Below, piece by piece: positions 6,961-7,852 of a DNA stretch of 7,852 bases. Every line of letters starts with the position of its first letter. The stretch's first letter is position 1. The translations under genes and the position numbers were made by a program. The DNA is from Deltaproteobacteria bacterium (lineage in GTDB: Bacteria > Desulfobacterota > Desulfomonilia > UBA1062). The DNA is taken from positions 1 to 7,852 of the forward strand of contig JALNWY010000148.1 in assembly GCA_023230665.1 (NCBI GenBank), written 5' to 3'. Below the pieces are notes generated by a model. It was not told the DNA's origin. It did not search any database and saw nothing but the letters and a program-made list of their open reading frames with translations.

Positions 6961-6984
6961 AGCGCAGGGATTCGAACCCCATCC
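6961..6984 (-). other. tRNA T-arm-like fragment, possible attachment-site scar
   Basis: Read on the minus strand, 6981-6965 is TGGGGTTCGAATCCCTG. It has a 7-nt loop TTCGAAT that fits the invariant tRNA T-loop pattern, closed by three G-C pairs and two G-U wobbles. The tRNA body (D-arm, anticodon arm, CCA) is not found upstream on that strand, so this is not a complete tRNA. Integrases commonly recombine at the 3' end of tRNA genes and leave such a fragment at the far junction of an island. It sits in the convergent gap between the kinase and the PIN toxin. Confidence 0.4.
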
Positions 6985-6997
6985 TTTTCAAGCTTTG

Positions 6998-7017
6998 CGG
7001 GACACATCGGGACACAT
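6998..7017. repeat. Tandem 10-bp direct repeat
   Basis: CGGGACACAT occurs twice head to tail (6998-7007 and 7008-7017), 13 bp from the tRNA-like fragment and 9 bp beyond the PIN toxin's stop codon. Short direct repeats beside an attachment core can be integrase arm-binding sites, but two copies alone are weak evidence. Confidence 0.6.
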
Positions 7018-7026
7018 ATGGGGCAA

Positions 7027-7461
7027 TCATGCCTTGTTAAGGTTCATCCAGGGGTTGATAATTGCTATCCCGGTATGCACGAAGTCGATCTCATTCCTCG
7101 TTACCAGACTGCAGTGGTTATAACGTGCAGAAGCAGCTATAAGAGAATCAATTGCCCCCATTTTCTTTCCCTCTGATTCAAGAGAGCCTGCCAGTTGTCC
7201 CCATACGAGTACAACTCCTGTGTCAATCAAGAGAATCCGGCCACTGAAACGGGCAAGCAGGTCTTCGGTCAACCAAGCATGCAAAGTTGTCCTGCGCTGA
7301 GAATCGGGTAATTTCTCTATCCCCTTTTTTATTTCTCCAATCGTGATCACGCTCAGATAAGCACTATCAGGATCGATGCTGTCTATCCAGTTCAAAACTT
7401 TTTGATTGGGCTTTTTCGCAACCAACTCTGAAATAACGCACGTATCAAGAAGATATTTCAT
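7027..7461 (-). CDS. PIN-domain toxin, FitB/VapC type
   Basis: A 144-residue PIN-domain ribonuclease, the toxin half of a type II module. Family role: Mg2+-dependent cleavage of tRNA, rRNA or mRNA in the cytoplasm. The acidic catalytic residues are all present: Asp6 in LLDTCVISEL (4-13), Glu43 in TIGEIKKGI (40-48), Asp105 in AIDSLIAASA (103-112), and Asp126 in VTRNEIDF (120-127). The C-terminal TGIAIINPW (130-138) matches the FitB/StbB-like subgroup of VapC proteins, which often pair with varied antitoxins. The gene starts with ATG at 7461 and overlaps the antitoxin stop by 4 bp (ATGA), so translation is coupled. It is intact and likely active if released. The cleavage target cannot be inferred. 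Confidence 0.92.
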   Translation of the reverse strand: MKYLLDTCVISELVAKKPNQKVLNWIDSIDPDSAYLSVITIGEIKKGIEKLPDSQRRTTLHAWLTEDLLARFSGRILLIDTGVVLVWGQLAGSLESEGKKMGAIDSLIAASARYNHCSLVTRNEIDFVHTGIAIINPWMNLNKA

Positions 7462-7712
7462 GTGCAGACATCCTCTCGTGAACTGCTCTTGTCTCTGGCA
7501 AAATCGAGTTCCATATCCACAAGAGGGGATTCACGGAAGAAATCAGAGAGCTTCTTTTGTGAGGATATCATCTTGCGGTATTCGGCATAGGACAGCATGA
7601 CTGCAACCTCCACACCACGCTTTGTAATGACTTGCGGTCCATGATGAATAGCTTCATCCACGACTTCACTCAGCTTATTCTTTGCTTCCTGTATCTGCCA
7701 GGCACGTCCCAT
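7458..7712 (-). CDS. Phd/YefM-like antitoxin
   Basis: An 84-residue protein with the Phd/YefM N-terminal DNA-binding fold: WQIQEAKNKLSEVVDEA at 5-21, GPQVITKRGVEVAVML at 25-40 and SYAEYRKM at 41-48. The C-terminal half (about 50-84) is charged and probably disordered, as expected for the toxin-binding tail. The start is fixed by AAGGAGG (7725-7719) 6 nt ahead of the ATG. It overlaps the PIN toxin gene by 4 bp. A strong sigma-70 promoter and repeat elements upstream indicate autorepression. It should neutralise the PIN toxin and, with it, repress the operon. Confidence 0.9.
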   Translation of the reverse strand: MGRAWQIQEAKNKLSEVVDEAIHHGPQVITKRGVEVAVMLSYAEYRKMISSQKKLSDFFRESPLVDMELDFARDKSSSREDVCT

Positions 7713-7727
7713 AGCATTCCTCCTTAT

Positions 7728-7742
7728 GTCTAGTCTGTCTAG
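7728..7742. promoter_or_regulatory. Paired GTCTAG repeats, probable operator in the antitoxin leader
   Basis: GTCTAG occurs at 7728-7733 and 7737-7742, 9 bp apart centre to centre, right at the predicted transcription start and before the ribosome binding site. The CTAG core is itself palindromic. Phd-type antitoxins bind repeats at this location, so it is a plausible repression site. Confidence 0.5.
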
Positions 7743-7748
7743 GTTTAG

Positions 7749-7777
7749 ATCATAATATCTCTATCGGCATCTGTCAA
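7749..7777 (-). promoter_or_regulatory. Strong sigma-70 promoter of the Phd/PIN operon
   Basis: On the minus strand, TTGACA (7777-7772) is a perfect -35. It is followed after exactly 17 nt by TATGAT (7754-7749), a 5-of-6 -10. The transcription start should fall near 7742, giving a leader of about 30 nt that includes the AAGGAGG site. This is the best promoter in the window. Confidence 0.8.
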
Positions 7778-7784
7778 TAGCGTG

Positions 7785-7797
7785 AGATACTGTATCT
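7785..7797. promoter_or_regulatory. Perfect 13-bp palindrome upstream of the Phd/PIN promoter
   Basis: AGATAC-T-GTATCT is centred at 7791, about 14 bp upstream of the -35 box. It could be an activator or second repressor site, or belong to a gene beyond the right edge. The remaining sequence up to 7852 shows no gene. Confidence 0.4.
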
Positions 7798-7852
7798 GAA
7801 TGGGAAATTGGTAAGTTGTAGCTACAGAAGATCATTGAACCCTACTGTCAAC

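Noticed and set aside
6961..7017. A complete tRNA gene
   Set aside because: Only the T-arm is recognisable; no D-arm, anticodon arm or full acceptor pairing could be built around it.
7817..7826. TGTAGCTACA 10-bp palindrome near the right edge
   Set aside because: Short enough to occur by chance, and no gene in view to relate it to.

Overview
The window looks like a stretch of a GC-rich, probably anaerobic bacterial chromosome. An ADP-forming acyl-CoA synthetase and a soluble histidine kinase with several PAS domains are both common in Desulfobacterota-like (former Deltaproteobacteria) and syntrophic lineages. That placement is inference; the window holds no rRNA or other phylogenetic marker gene.

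Left part (1-3329), three genes on the minus strand. A 3'-truncated ADP-forming acyl/acetyl-CoA synthetase (1-1166) runs off the left edge. It has an unusual domain order, with the ATP-grasp (beta) part ahead of the CoA-binding (alpha) part. Upstream of it lie a 12-TM-type major facilitator transporter (1296-2489), a 387-bp stretch with no convincing gene, and a GNAT-type N-acetyltransferase (2877-3329). These genes are GC-rich and look like ordinary metabolic or transport cargo.

Middle part (3330-4500) changes character. A type II toxin-antitoxin pair faces right: a ribbon-helix-helix antitoxin and a RelE/ParE-type toxin, overlapping by 11 bp. It is preceded by a perfect 17-bp palindrome just upstream of a consensus ribosome binding site. 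A 490-bp stretch follows without an intact gene. It carries a short remnant resembling an IS1634-type transposase core and, just before the next gene, two back-to-back small hairpins.

Right part (4501-7852). A large cytosolic sensor histidine kinase (803 aa; four PAS-like regions, HisKA, HATPase_c) occupies 4501-6912, with no response regulator in view. It converges on a second toxin-antitoxin pair on the minus strand, a Phd/YefM-like antitoxin and a FitB/VapC-type PIN-domain RNase. That pair has a near-consensus sigma-70 promoter with likely operator repeats. The 114-bp gap between kinase and toxin holds a tRNA T-arm-like fragment and a tandem 10-bp repeat, which may be the scar of an integration event.

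Overall: metabolic genes on the left, then an accessory zone in which two toxin-antitoxin modules, an IS remnant and a tRNA-like scar bracket an orphan sensor kinase. I see no CRISPR array, complete RNA gene or intact mobile element, and no clear evidence of a wholly new system. The best leads are the permuted synthetase, the hairpin-laden kinase leader, the tRNA-like fragment and the operator palindromes.
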